This document shows, piece by piece, positions 9,261-21,714 of a stretch of 64,000 nt of DNA. The notes beneath the pieces were generated by a model. It did not search any database. It was not told the DNA's origin and worked only from the letters and a program-made list of their open reading frames with translations. Position numbers and translations under genes: made by a program. This DNA comes from Sipunculus nudus (taxonomy: Eukaryota; Annelida; Sipuncula; Golfingiida; Sipunculidae). The stretch spans positions 13,513,508 to 13,577,507 of the forward strand of contig CM049313.1 of NCBI GenBank assembly GCA_026874595.1, read 5' to 3'. Each line of letters opens with the position of its first letter. The first letter of the stretch is position 1.

Positions 9261-10936
9261 CATAATATTAAAAATGCTGACAAAATAATGTTTAAGTATA
9301 AAAGTGAACTGAAATGATATTTTTAGATTCCAGGTGAATCACAAATGTAATACGATGACGTATGTCTTTATTGACAATTAAACAACCGCTTTTAAAGATA
9401 TTTTGGATAAAAAAACATACAAATTAGAAAATGTTCTGTTTATCGAGGAGGGTTGACTCAGCTTTTGACTTTTGCATACGGCCCGCATATTTTCAGTTTT
9501 ATGACGTCATACAAGGCCAAACAAAGCCATACGAGGATTCATTCTGGACAAGTGCACGTATGAGCATGCTGAGTGGAAAACTAAAAGCACCAGAGTTTTT
9601 CACCATGGAAAGTAATAATGATAGTTCGGCTATTAACGACATAAACAAAGATTTTTAATAAATACAGGTTGTAATATTTTCCATTTTTCATGAATGTACA
9701 TGCAGCTGTCAGACATAAACATGTACAATATATAAAACAAGTCTGGAAATTAGCCTGGGTAATAATTCGTCAGTGCTGGCAACAGTCTGTTCTGACAGAA
9801 ACGATGGAGTGTGGCTTTTATATATATATAATGTGTGTGTGAATAATGGCAAAATATTTGGCAGGTTACCCGTCCGCTTTTGGATCCACAGAGGTATTAT
9901 AACAATTAGAATTACAAATTATAAACCGGTATGTTTCATCTGCAGTCATCGCACATGTCCTTAGGCTGATTGTGTAAGACCTGAACTTAGTAAGGACCGA
10001 ATTTAGGGAAGGCGTTGGTAATTGTTTAATTGATTATTTAAATTATAGAGTGAATCTAATCATTGTGCTCTCCAAATTAAATTTAATGCTTGCAGTAAAC
10101 TTTAATAAAATATAAATGATGTTCAATACTCTTAAGCCCCTTGCGTTTTGTGTGACTGAGCATAATCTATATATGAATATCTTATATTCTGCTAAAGCAT
10201 TGGTGAATATAATTTTGAAAATAAATGGACCATACTTATATGCGAGTATATTACACCTAGTTAATATGGCGAGGCATATGTCTAATTTTGATATAATTTA
10301 CGTAATGTCAAGTCCAACGGAGTTATAACATTTATAACGCATACTTATAGTATAGGATGTACGAACAAATTCATAAAGCCTACTTTTCATATCATTATCA
10401 CATTTGATATGTTCTATAAGTTAAGTGGGGCATTTTTAATTAAGAATAACAGCAAAAACAGACTACTGTTTACAGTCAAAAGGATGTGTTTCTATACGAA
10501 TATCAGGGAGTTAAGCTTAATGGATGAGACAAATAATCCAAAATATGACAAAACAGATTTCGGCGACTTTTTCACCATAAGAAAACTGAAAATAAACAAG
10601 CCAGGCAAACTTATGACGTCATTCAATTGAACATGACGTGCTACAAATCATTGTGACGTCACTGTTGTCTAACAAATACCACACACAGCCATTTACATGG
10701 GCAGTTTACCATGGAGGATTGTACGGGGAAGACGCCACCACGGGTCAATAAAAAATTCCTCAGTTCTCACTTAGGCCCTATTGTGCACATTTTTTTTTCA
10801 TAATCCAATGTTAAATGTGATCAATAATAGGGGTAGGATCTACAGATGTCTGAGCCTAGTTGTATCCCATACAAAAGAGTGCTATAGGTGGTAATAGAAT
10901 AAACCCTCGGCCTATAGAACATTAATCAGCGCTAAA
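9261..10936. other. No recognisable gene; CRE-like sites
   Basis: Short frames (9431-9658, 10409-10630) have no recognisable product. TGACGTCA palindromes occur at 9502-9509, 10614-10621 and 10654-10661, with TGACGTG at 10634. The last three lie within 48 bp and 276 bp upstream of the ATG at 10937, so they could be remains of that gene's promoter. Confidence 0.35.
10614..10661. promoter_or_regulatory. Cluster of three CRE-like motifs
   Basis: TGACGTCA (10614), TGACGTG (10634) and TGACGTCA (10654) at 20-bp spacing. This is the CREB/ATF site consensus. No TATA box or start site can be fixed; function is inference. Confidence 0.25.
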
Positions 10937-12858
10937 ATGTCAGAACAGTCTTGGAAATCTAAACCTTTCCCCGAAGGAGAGAGTAGATCTAATTGGAAGC
11001 TTTTTTGTTTGTGCCAAATGAAAATTGAGGAAAAGTTGATAGATTCATCTGGTAGTGGCTATATTACTCTTGCTACAAACATTCCTCAGTTTTACCATTT
11101 GAATGCAATGCCAATTCCATTTGACCCCAAGAGACTTGAAGAGGGAGATGGCATTTTGAAAACTATGGAAGAAAACAAGGCTACCTATCATGATTCCTGT
11201 TACCTTAAATTCAAGACCGCAAAATTGGAAAGGAAAAGGAAGTCAGTTTTCAAAGTAGATGAAGCAGAGGATGCAACTTGTGCAAAGTTCACACGCAGCT
11301 GTCAGAAGAAAGCAGCTGCAGATGACACAGAGGATTCAGAGGATACAAATGAAGAAATGGGAGTGTGCTTCATTTGTGACAAGCCAGCACCAATCAAGGA
11401 TTTGAGACTAGCAAGTACTTAACCTTTGTATGAGAACCTTCAACGATGTGCCAGAAACTTGCTTGATGCTTGATGAGAAACTCCTAGCAAAGCTTAGTGC
11501 TGGAGATAGGTATCACAGGGCCATAGGTATCACCCATCCTGCTTAACAGGTTTATACAACAGAGAAAGAGCCTAGCTGAATTCCCAGAACAGTGAAGATG
11601 AGAACTATGTAAATCAGAGACAGAAGGCGTGTGCCCATGCCTATGCAGAGCTTGAGATGTACATACGGGAAAAGCAGCTGTCTACAGATGAATGTTGTTA
11701 CTTCAAAATGGGTGCACTTTATGATTTGTACAGACAGCGACTTGAACAGTTTGGAGTTGATCCATATTTTGTTAACCGTACTCGGTTGAAAGAACAAATT
11801 CTTGCTAGCATTCCACAACCTGAGGCTTTCAAAAATGGTAGAGAAATTTGGCTTGCCTATACAACAAGAGTAGGAGAAACCATTGCATTAGCTTACAATG
11901 ATGCTTTGATTGTGTCAAAGGCAGCCAAGATTGTGCGAAAACAGATGCTTGAACATGAGAAAGAATTTGATGGTGCCCTGTCAGAAAGGTCTTCAAAAGA
12001 ATCTGTTCCACCAAGTTTACTCGAGTTCGTCAGTTTGCTGCAGAATGGTGGGGACATAAAGTCACAACTTGAAAATGGAAAATCATCTGTTGATATAGCA
12101 TTAGCACAACTCTTGCACTTCAACTGCAGGAAAAATCCATCCAGCTCAACATAAACAAGACATTCTAAGTCAAGAGAACCGGAGTTTCCAATTTACGTTG
12201 GGCTCCTAGTATATGCCAAGACAAGAAAGCGCCAGCTAATTGACATTCTACACCAGTATGGCATCAGTATCAGTTATGAAGGGTTCTGGAAGTTAGGAGA
12301 GGCAGATTTGGCGCGAGCAGCAGAAGAAGGAGTAGTTTGTCCTACTGTATTGAGAAAAGGACTGTTTACAACATGTGCTGTGGACAACTTGGATCATAAT
12401 CCAAGTGCCACAACTGCTCAAACATCGTTTCATAGAACAGGTTTATCTGTATTTCAACACCCCAGCAGTAACAACAAAGGTGAGGTTAGATCTCTGGCCC
12501 AAACCATTAGAATTGGTACTAAATCAAAAAAGGTACCTCACCTACCTGAGTATTATACAAATGTGCCCCCTGCTCATTTCAAACAGGATAACCCCACCCC
12601 AACCTCCAATAAAAGTGCAGGACACCTACCAGTTGTGCTGACAAAACATATATCCCTTGAGTATGAATCGCTTGAAAAAGTGAGTGTGTCAAACAAAAGT
12701 GATACTGAGGTGAGTGTGTCATGGGCAGCACACCATGCTTCTCATCGGCGACAGCCAAAGTTAGCCTTTCATCAATGCTGCCTCTTTTCAAGGAGTCAGC
12801 CCATTCAGTGGCAGTGATGAAAGATGCTATGGATATTGCCAAGTCAACAACATTTTTT
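10937..12858 (+). pseudogene. 5' part of a large unnamed marine-invertebrate repeat-family protein
   Basis: Three long pieces read as one protein: 10937-11422 (starts MSEQSWKSKPFPEG), 11657-12154 (MYIREKQLSTDECC) and 12308-12817 (MARAAEEGVVCPTVLRKGLF). Weaker matching stretches lie between them (LDEKLLAKLSAGD near 11465; SKSREPEFPIYVGLLVYAKT near 12160). I recognise these blocks (LCQ.K..EKL, EGDGI....A.YH.SCYLKF, C.ICDKPAP, VDN.DHNPS.TTA, HPSS) as a family of about 1,000-residue uncharacterised proteins present in many copies in oysters, corals and urchins; I know no accepted name. Copy number suggests a mobile element origin. Stops and frameshifts (TAA at 11420; frame changes near 11430, 11560 and 12155-12300) make it inactive. 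Reading stops at MKDAMDIAKSTT, where another repeat is inserted. Confidence 0.7.
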
Positions 12859-14640
12859 AGCTCAGCTGACTGTAAGTCATCTGAGCTATAGCGATCACTC
12901 TTTGTCCGTCGTCCGTCTGTCTGTTTGTCCGTCCGTCTGTCCGTTAACCAGGCACAAATCATAACCACTGGACCTAGAATCTTGTAACTTGAGATTCTGA
13001 GAGGTCCATAAAAAATCTCCTGGGAAACCAAAAATTAGGTCTCTGTTACCCATATTCTTCGAGCTATGGGGCCCCAAATTACCCCCCAGAATAGTAAAAA
13101 ATTTCATACAAAAACTTCAATATCTCATTAACTACATCCCTGATGGTCATGATCATGAGGTGTTCCATCAGTTCCGGCAGACTGGTGGCGTCACCTGTAT
13201 TTTTCGATTTTTTACGAATAGTTTTCTCTATTTTTGAGACCTTTAAAAATGTGAACATCTGTAAACAGGGCACAAATCGTATAGACTGGACCTAGAATCT
13301 TCATTCTTGACACAGTGAGAGACCTATGAAAAGTCTCCATGGAAACCGGAAATTAGGTCTCTGTTACCCATATCCTTCAAGCTATGGCACTCCAAAGTAC
13401 AGCTCAGAATAATGGAAAATTTGATACAAAACTGAAGTATCTGAACAACTAATGCAGAGGTCACCATAATTGTTTGCATGGATATTGATCATGGAGTGTT
13501 TCATCAGTTTCTGCAGTCTGGTGGCACCACCTGTATTTGTTCAGCTTTTTTACGATTTTTTTTCTCTATTTTTGAGTCCTTTAAAGATATGAACATCTGT
13601 TAACAGGGCCCAAATCATAACAACTCGACCTAGAATCTTCATTCTTGACACACAGGGACACCCATGAAAAGCCTCCATGGAAACCTGAAATTAGGTCTCT
13701 GTTACACATATCCTTTAAGCTGCATGGCTCCAAAATACCCCCCCATAATAATGAAAAATCTGATTTAATGAAAAACTGCAGTATCTCAATAAATACAACA
13801 CTGATGGTCATGATTTTTGGCATACATATTGATCATGAGGTGTTCCATCAGTTTCTGCAGACTGGATGTGCCACCTCTATTTTTTTCAAATTTTTACGAA
13901 TTTTTTTTCTCTATATTTTTGAGACCTTTAAAGAATAGGTTATCTGTCAACAGGGTACAAATCGTTACAACTGGACCTAGAATCTTCATTCTTGTCATGC
14001 AAGGAGGCCCATGAAAAGTGTCTGGGGAAACCTGAAATTAGGTCTCTTTTTTCACATATCCTTCAAGCTATAGGACTCCGAATTATCCCTCAGAATAATG
14101 GAGAATTTGATACAAAAGCTGAAGTATCTAAACAACTAATGCAGAGATCACCATAATCCTCTGCATGGATATTGATTATGGAGTGTTTCATCAGTTTCTG
14201 GAGACTGGTGGTGCCACCTATATTTTATTCAATTTTTCGAATTTTTTCCTCTATTTTTTAGACCTTTAAGGATGCTGCCATCTGTTAACGTGGCACAAAT
14301 TGTAACAACTGGACCTAGAATCTTCATTCTTGTCATGCAAGGAGGCCCATGAAAAGTGTCTGTGGAATCCTGAAATTAGGTCTCTGTTACCCGTATCCTT
14401 CAAGCTATAGGACTCCGAAAGTAACCCTCAGAATAATGGAAAATTTGATACAAAAGCTGAAGTATCTGAACAACTAATGCAGAGATCACCATGATTCTTT
14501 GCATGCATATTGACCATTAAGTCTTTTTATTAGTTTCTGCAGACTGGTGGAGCCACCTGTATTTTTAGGCATTTTTTCTGTATTTTTGAGATGTATAAAT
14601 ACCGACACAATCTTGGCCTGTTGGTTAATCCGTTTGATGC
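12859..14640. mobile_element. Tandem-core repeat element inserted in the pseudogene
   Basis: The head has AGCTCAGCTGACTG...CATCTGAGCT (a short inverted pair) followed by a GTCCGTC-rich stretch (12900-12945). Five units of 320-346 bp then begin near 12942, 13261, 13601, 13947 and 14285. Each contains ACTGGACCTAGAATCTTCAT, AAATTAGGTCTCTGTTACCC, CTTCAAGCTAT and CATCAGTTTCTGCAGACTGG. The protein frame of the pseudogene stops just before and resumes just after, so this is an insertion. Heads of this kind are typical of bivalve tandem-core elements. Frames within (such as 13581-13823) are artefacts of the repeat. Confidence 0.75.
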
Positions 14641-14649
14641 TTCAGTTGA

Positions 14650-15613
14650 ATGGGATATACTACCATTCAGATGATAAAATTTCCTTTTGCCAATTCTCTT
14701 CCCATTCAGCTGAGCGTCATGACCCATGGGTCACTTGTTCTTAATCCAGGTCAATCTCCAGTTCTGGCTGCTGATCAACCATTATTTGCCATCGCCAAGC
14801 AAATACAATGGCAAAGGCCGTCAGAGTATGGTGACATGGTTATCATGTTTGGAGGACTACATCTCGACATGGGTGCATTTAAGGTCCTCGGTGATATTCT
14901 GAAAGACAGCGGATGGACTGGTGCCCTTGCAGAAGCCGAAATAGCAACAGCTGGAACTGCAGATTCTTTCCTTTCTGCATCACATGTCAAGAAAACCTGT
15001 TTTGCACACCAGGTGACAGGTTGTGCTTTATTTAAGCTACGTAAGGATGCCTACATAGCATACAACCAAGATGAAGGAAAAGAGTATCAGCTGAGTTTTG
15101 TAGAGTGGGTAGTAAAACGAGTCAGAATCCCCCTAGTTCTATTTTTGGAACCTTGTGCTGCAGCTTGAAATTCTAGTTTTCCTTTTCATTAGGTCTTTCA
15201 GGGAATCCAACTTTTATCTTTACAAAAATGTGCTGCAGGAAATTATTCCTTTCTTTTTTGCATTGGATCATGTCCATTATGCCAGGTCGCTTTCCGTTCA
15301 TTTACGAGACATAGAAGAACTGGACAGCAGTACCTTTGTCTCATTTGCTGAGGAGAACTTCACAGTTCATAAAACAGCTAGACCCTGTTCTTCCATGGCT
15401 ATTGACCAGGCCCACGAGCAAAACAATGCCCATGTAAAAAGAGATGGTGGAGCAATCGGCCTCCTGGAGGATGCAGATGCCCTAAGAAGGTGGACCGTTA
15501 CAGGGCCTGAAATCAGCCGTCCCATAAGGACTTTTGCTACATGTTTGAATTTGTTTCATATTACAAGGGGTTACAATGAATGCACATTTAATTATGCGTC
15601 CACAAAGTTATAA
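14650..15613 (+). pseudogene. 3' part of the same unnamed family protein
   Basis: Two pieces: 14650-15168, with NPGQSPVLAADQPLFAIAKQ, a GGLHLDMGAF block, SGWTGALAEAEIATAGTADS and ASHVKKTCFAHQVTGCALF; and 15155-15613, with LDHVHYARSLSVHLRDIEEL, SSMAIDQAHEQNNAHVKRDG and LRRWTVTGPEISR. These are the most conserved blocks of the family (DQ.HEQNN..VK.DGGA.GL......LRRW.V.GPE). The second piece is in another frame, with non-homologous residues at its start, so there is a lesion near 15160. Homology fades after about 15545 and the usual C-terminal end is missing. The gap before 14700 is the inserted repeat element. Confidence 0.72.
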
Positions 15614-16805
15614 ATGTATTGCTATAAAGGTGTGGATGTTCATGTTGTAAGGAATTCCTTGCTTCTTTTTCAGACGAGTTAAAAAAATGGTTGTTCTTTT
15701 TTTTAACATTTGTGAAATTCAGTGATAAATTTAAGATGATATAATATTCAGCATAATGATATTGTTTTCTACTTCATCTAACCAACAGTGTGTATATCTA
15801 ATCTGCAAAGGGATTTTTTATCGGTTTAACTGTATATTTTATTTTAGTTTTTAAAATAGGCATGTACATTTAAAAACACAAAGTTTTTTTAATAGTATTC
15901 CATGGAATAATCTAGAAGATGCCATATTGTGACATTATGGATTTTCAGTTGTTTTATCTTAAAAAAATACAATATTCTTTTGAATATGGCATTTTATTAT
16001 TAAAAAATAGTAAAAATATATGTGTTTGCTTCATTTGACATGATCAAGCCAAGGATAAATAATGATGCTACCATGAACATTGGGGGGGGGGGGGGGGGCG
16101 GAGGGAGCAAACAAAACTTCATGACACGTCAAAAGTATACCCCCGTACAATATTAATCAACCTCTTTTGTTTGTATTCAGTATCCGTTTGTAAAAATCAT
16201 AAAGAATCAGCTGTGCCCTGCCAGGTAGTTAGTAATCTATAGTGATTCATGATATAACGACACAAACCCATCACAATATTTGTTACCATAACACCCTAAC
16301 ATACAGAATAACACTTCTCGTATCATCCTCATAATATGCCCACACAAGGACTCTCATGTAATTGTACATGTCTCCCATAAAGTAACTGAGAAGAGACATA
16401 AATACTCAACGCCATGTTAGTTGCACTCTTTTAAAACTGTTCCAGAGAGGTAAAATTTAGGACTAGTTCATAATCATATTAACCACTGGGTAAATAACCG
16501 TAAGTCATTTGTCTTGACAGTAAACAAAGGTCAGGAACTTCTGCTCCGGCGTATGCAGGTGGTTAGACGCACGTGAATGGGTTATTTACAACCAGATCTC
16601 CTGCGCATGATTTGCACTCTTTGATGCTCTCCATCTTGCGTCAAATTAAATGTTAAAGTGTTTTTCCCCGATAGATGGAAGCACATTCGAACGTCTTTAT
16701 TAAGATGCTTCATATATTATGTCAAATTAAATTATAACGTAATTTACTGGCCGAGAATTGTTGATTTAAAGTATACTGAATTGGCCCCAAGGTCCTCAGT
16801 AAAAG

Positions 16806-16808
<3 letters not shown>
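15614..16808. other. Gene-free stretch
   Basis: AT-rich, with a G-tract at 16082-16098. No frame or RNA gene recognised. Confidence 0.5.
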
Positions 16809-16862
<54 letters not shown>

Positions 16863-16882
16863 AAAAAGAAGAAGAAGAAGAA
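16809..16882. repeat. (AT)n plus (AAG)n microsatellite
   Basis: A pure AT run followed by AGAAAAAGAAGAAGAAGAAG. The AAG part reads TTC on the minus strand and is the 3' tail of the LINE fragment to its right. Frames of 67 codons across it are low complexity. Confidence 0.9.
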
Positions 16883-17560
16883 TTTATTTTAGAAAAAGGC
16901 CTTGTCGCCCATTGTACAAATATAAATAAATAAATCCAACTGAACATTGGACATATAACATGCTAATACACATATAAAGCATACAAATATACATGGCTGT
17001 GTTACCTGGCGTTGTGTTGCTTCATAATCATAAAATATCTGTCAAATCGAGGTTTCTTTAATTTGTTTACCTGAAATAAATATTTCGATATATACAAATA
17101 AACATCAAAAGACTGAATTTTAATAGCCTAATTACATCATATGTATTTTTTTTAATTTCTTTTTAAAGATGTTAGGAATTCATTTCTTCAATTTTCATAT
17201 CTAGAGCAATAAAATAAAAGATGGATCTCATCTTGAACTTCATCTTGATTACACATTTTACAAACCATCATTTCTTTGGGTACATCATTTCTCCTTCCAA
17301 TTTCAATTTCATAACAATGGTTACTTTATCTTAATTTTGATATAGCCTGCCTGTATACAAATGCCATATTATATAAATATTTTTTCTGGTACTACTGCTG
17401 ATTTAATTTCACTATATATACTGAGCTTAGATTTACTTCTGATTTCTGATAACATTTCTTGCTGGCAATTGTCTTTGGCCCCCTGTACAAACATCTTCAT
17501 AAACATTTTTCACAAAACTAAATCCGTTTCTGTTTAACACACACACACACACATCATACT
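16862..17560 (-). pseudogene. 5'-truncated LINE 3' end (reverse transcriptase C-terminus)
   Basis: Read on the minus strand, this decayed sequence encodes ...YLYNMAFVYRQAISKLR..., a short gap, then EIEIGRRNDVPKEMMVCKMC and NQDEVQDEIHLLFYCSRYEN. This is the C-terminal part of LINE polymerases of the CR1/Jockey type, with the C-x2-C ... H ... C motif and the IEDE/VQDE-IHLLF pattern. The 3' UTR follows (TTTGTACAATGGGCGACAAG, then GCCTTTTTCTAAAATAAA) with a TTC-repeat tail. 5'-truncated copies of this kind are normal products of target-primed reverse transcription. Frameshifts and stops are frequent. Confidence 0.7.
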
Positions 17561-18529
17561 CTTTGCATCCCTTTCACAAACTCCCACAAAATGATATTTA
17601 ATAAATGAAGATACACTGCATACTCCCATACATTTGCACCTCACCTAAAGCAAATGATTGAGCATAATAGCTTGGGAACGAAACCCAACAAGTAAATTGC
17701 TAAACTGACTTGTCTCTTGTAGCAAATTTAAAATTGATATAACATATTTTACTCCTCACACATGTGATACTTTTCAGAAGCTTCGAAATCTCTGACGGTC
17801 ATCCCAACTAAGTGTGATGAATATTCATTTATATGCTCGAGGCACTTCACTTAATGTCCAAGGTTAATCCCCTGTAAAACACTTCTCCTATGCTCATATT
17901 GCACTACAGTCCTCTTCATTCAAAAAAGGGTTCTTATTTTATAATCCAGTCTCAAAATGTAGATAGAATCCAAGGCAATGTTTGGCTTGTATTTTGTGTC
18001 AACACTGTTTTGCATAAACATCTCGGAAGAATGTCACACTCCACATTTTCCTTGGGTTTTCTCAGTGTAATATCTGGAACAATCTTGTAACAAAATGTCA
18101 TTAGTACCTTTTTATTATTATCAGTTGTTCAGGTATTAAACTTGCTAAATATTGTCATGTTTCTTACCGTAATTTATTCTCAAATAAAAACTGAAGAAAA
18201 TTTACAATGTTTATTGATGCAAAGCGGAAAGTGTCCATATTTTTCATTCAGAGTTAGAAAAATACAGGACTAGATTACAATTATATTCATAATATCAGTT
18301 ACATGCAGCAGATGAGATATAAGAACTACCACGTTATTAAGGAAAACAAATGAGGAAACCGAATTTGAGATGTGAACTGAAACTGGATTCCCATGTAAAC
18401 CGTGGGAAATACTTGTTAATTGACCCATCCAACACAGCCCAAATGCTCCGCCCTTTTAACCTGATTATTATAATGAGCCCCAAACGCTTCTACACAGAAG
18501 GTCTTCCATGCCCATGGTAGCGAAAGCTG
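17561..18529. other. Gene-free stretch
   Basis: No coding frame recognised. The short frame at 17890-18090 has no recognisable product. Confidence 0.45.
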
Positions 18530-18687
18530 ATTACAACATGATCATGACGTCACAAAGTTTGATGAGTATGACGTCGCATTGACTAACGTCATCAACTGGT
18601 GTCGCTGTTCTCCATTGTTGAATATATCGCACTCTTTGTGAACTGTCTTGCAATGATTTGGATTGTTTCAAACGAATTACGTGCCAG
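18530..18687 (+). promoter_or_regulatory. Possible CRE-rich promoter and untranslated first exon
   Basis: Three CRE-like sites within 47 bp: TGACGTCA (18545-18552), TGACGTCG (18569-18576) and TAACGTCA (18584-18591). About 95 bp after the last one is a near-perfect splice donor, GCCAG|GTAAGA at 18687/18688. A short promoter driving a non-coding first exon would look like this, but I cannot find the downstream coding exons in the window. Confidence 0.27.
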
Positions 18688-20285
18688 GTAAGACATTATT
18701 ATTCACTCGATAGTCGGAGAAATTGCTCCTGCAATCTATGGGCTAGATATTTTAATACTGCCTCCTTTGTATAAAAAATATCCAGAAAAACATGCCGACA
18801 TGGATACTGGAACAGACTACATATGTTCAGTTTGAGAGAGTGGGATGACTGACCGTTTACTTTGCTAACGGTTACTTGATTGATAACCCGAAATCGCTCT
18901 ACTCATGATTATTCATTGAATGAATATGCGATTAAGGTCACACACAGTTCATGGATAGGTCAATTCAATGCTCTTCTCTTTTCTTCGAGAGAGCTCCAGC
19001 ATATAGCAGCTTAAGTATTTTCTAATCTTTAGATTAAGGGATTTGTGAAATTCCTATTCTTTAGATACGAGAACGGATTCCACATGGAACGGTCATCTTT
19101 CTCTTTATGTTTGCTCAGCTCATGATTTGTTTGGACATTTTATGGTATAACCACGGTCTATCCGTCCCTCCACTAACTCTTAGTGCCGTAGCGATAACGT
19201 ATCATGTACCAGGGGATTGATGGATTTTCACGAAACTCTTCATAAGCACTTACCAATATATTATTTTGCCTGAGTTTGATCATGAGCAAAATCCATGCAA
19301 ATTAAAATAAGGTCAGAAGTCACTAGACTACCATGTGGTGTCACTGTGATAACTTAAGAGGAATATATTTGATCTTGGTAAAACGCAACAGAAACATAAA
19401 TCAATATAATATAGGGCCTAAGTCTGATTTTTTTTACAAAATCCATAATGCAAATCATGAACAGACCACTAATTTATATCCATGTACATACTGGTTCATG
19501 GCAGGTACATGTGTCATTAACTGTTGGTGCACTTTTTCCACAAGGTATCTTTTTATAACAAGTTTATACTTGCATTATGAGCAAACACCCACATTTCTGC
19601 TCTTAGAGTTGATGGCTGAACTCCTTAGGTACTCTTCATTCACTTTTCAGCTCACAACATGATGAATTCCAAATAAAATAATAAAAATTCCAGTGAGAGC
19701 CCATGGACATGCGTGTGCATTGGAACACTAGCGCCCCCTTTTGTCGAATGTTTCGATCTCTACATACATCATCTTTTCTATTGGAAATTACTTTAAACTG
19801 GTTTGTCTTACGTATTAAGGAATTGAATTGGTTTGCCCATGTCCAGCATTTTTCTGCACAATACTTTCGAAACTTGGGGGATTATTTAGAGCAGGCAGGT
19901 TAATGTTAAAGGAAATTTCAGCCTGTTTATTACGCTCGAAAAGAAGCGGTTACGTTTTGCTCAGTTATTCGCTACACTAACCGCTGGAAGAAACAGCGGA
20001 TGCCGGTCATGTTTGGCGACCAGGCGGTGCTGTCTCTGTGGAATTCGCCCTGCGTAATATTTCACCAACCACATTGCAGGTATCAACAGCACAATCGGAT
20101 TTTCTTCGAGATCGAGGTGCCTAGTTGATTTGCACTGCGGTCAAAAAAACTTGGACTCCCCCCCCCCCCTTTGGAATACACACGGTGCAATCATTACCTT
20201 TCAAGACAGTGACTTTACTTGATTGTGTGTCCTGAGGTCAGTTATCCCCCACTGCTGGCATATTTCTCTCTTGCAGTGCCGCAGG
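18688..20285. other. Gene-free stretch
   Basis: No reliable gene. A short GC-richer patch near 19985-20125 reads RWKKQRMPVMFGDQAVLSLW on + with a stop soon after; not recognised. C-tract at 20158-20169. Confidence 0.4.
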
Positions 20286-20289
20286 AGAA

Positions 20290-20402
20290 TTAGTTTGTTT
20301 ACCCGCTCAGCCAATCACATTTCTTTTACCAGATCTGCACGGCGCAGTCATCTTTGTTAACACGCTGAGCCAATCAGATTTGACCTTTACCAGCGCAAAA
20401 TT
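20290..20402. promoter_or_regulatory. 59-bp tandem duplication carrying CCAAT boxes
   Basis: The two halves share TTTGTTTACCCGCTCAGCCA / TTTGTTAACACGCTGAGCCA, then ATCA.ATTT and a TTTACCAG word. Each half has CCAAT (20311 and 20370). The sequence just downstream (20461-20500) is GC- and CpG-rich (GGGCCCCGGGAGGTCGCGCG). It resembles an NF-Y-type promoter, but no transcript can be tied to it. Confidence 0.25.
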
Positions 20403-21678
20403 ACTGAGTGTTTGACACCCTGCCAAACCTGAAGAATCCTTTCATTTATCACAGCGTGTGAGTGGAAGGGCCCCGGGAGGTCGCGCGCTGTGTTAAGAAA
20501 ATTCTTGTTTATGTGACCCTTCGTGTCCATAGAGATGATAGATACAGTTTTCAACATAAGGATGTCTGTGTTTCTGTTTGAACTTTTTCTTTCTTTTAGT
20601 GCTGCTGTTATTCATGGTTTAGTTTTATGACAGATTTTGACAATCTTTGATGGCACTAGTCCGAGATGATATATGTTAATTGATCAATGGTTAGGTTTTC
20701 TCCGATCAGTCGTGGACATACATCCTTTTAATAATTCGGTTACAACAGCTGCAATGATTTATATTTGCGCAGATACATGTTCTGCAGTGAACTTCTTGTA
20801 GATATCTTTACGATGTCTGAATTCGCTTACTTGCCCTTCACTGTAGAGTTCCATTCGGTAGAATTTTTATTCCGGTTGTTGGTTTCTCACTTTGATCTAG
20901 TACATTGGAACAGGGCGAGTTGCCGTAGAGGTTCTCGACGGATTTAGTTGATTTGGATGTTACCTCGTTATCTATATATGTATATAATTATTTAATGTAT
21001 AGTTATGTTACCAATCATCATAAATGAGAGACTGATGTAATATAGGCTTTGAGGTTCCAAATTATTATGTTCAATGTTATTATTTCAATTTTTGAAGCAT
21101 AACGCTACTAATTAAAGAATGTATTTGCTCTTATATGTTCCAAGTGATGGCCAACATTATAATAATGTGTCTCTGTATAGCAGTAACACAGGTATCCGTT
21201 ATGTTGTATAAGATTGGATTTAAGGTAAATAACACCAGCTAATATGCAATTAGACTTTGACAAAATTTTAATATTTTAATATGTAAGTATCTCTACATGA
21301 AAGTAGAGAGGACAACATTCTCCATCTTTACAAATACATTCACTTACTAATATGTACGTTTTCATGTATAATTTAGCGGCGGGTTTGCCTTTAAAGCGGA
21401 ACAGAGTCTACCGTGACGTCAGAGAATAATCGCCATATAGAAAAGTTCGCAGAAAATCTCAATATCTATAAATCCTCCTACTAGACCACATACCCTAAAT
21501 CGCAAGTATGGTACCATAGAATTAAATGGACCTCCCCTTTTACATGTTTGTATTCTTTCTTACGACACCTACCACATGTGGATATACGTTTATCTTAAAT
21601 CCCCCTGAAATGCCTCGAGCAGGCATGTGGATGGTTGACAGGTATAGGCCAGGAGATTTAGCCAGAATAAAGACGAAA

Positions 21679-21681
<3 letters not shown>
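20403..21681. other. Gene-free stretch
   Basis: Only short frames (20765-20947, 21526-21762) with no recognisable product. Confidence 0.45.

Positions 21682-21709
<28 letters not shown>
21682..21709. repeat. Poly(A) tract, 28 bp
   Basis: Uninterrupted A run a few bases before the left end of the foldback element at 21715. It may be the tail of an older retrotransposed sequence; no source element seen to its left. Confidence 0.9.
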
Positions 21710-21713
<4 letters not shown>

Positions 21714-21714
21714 A

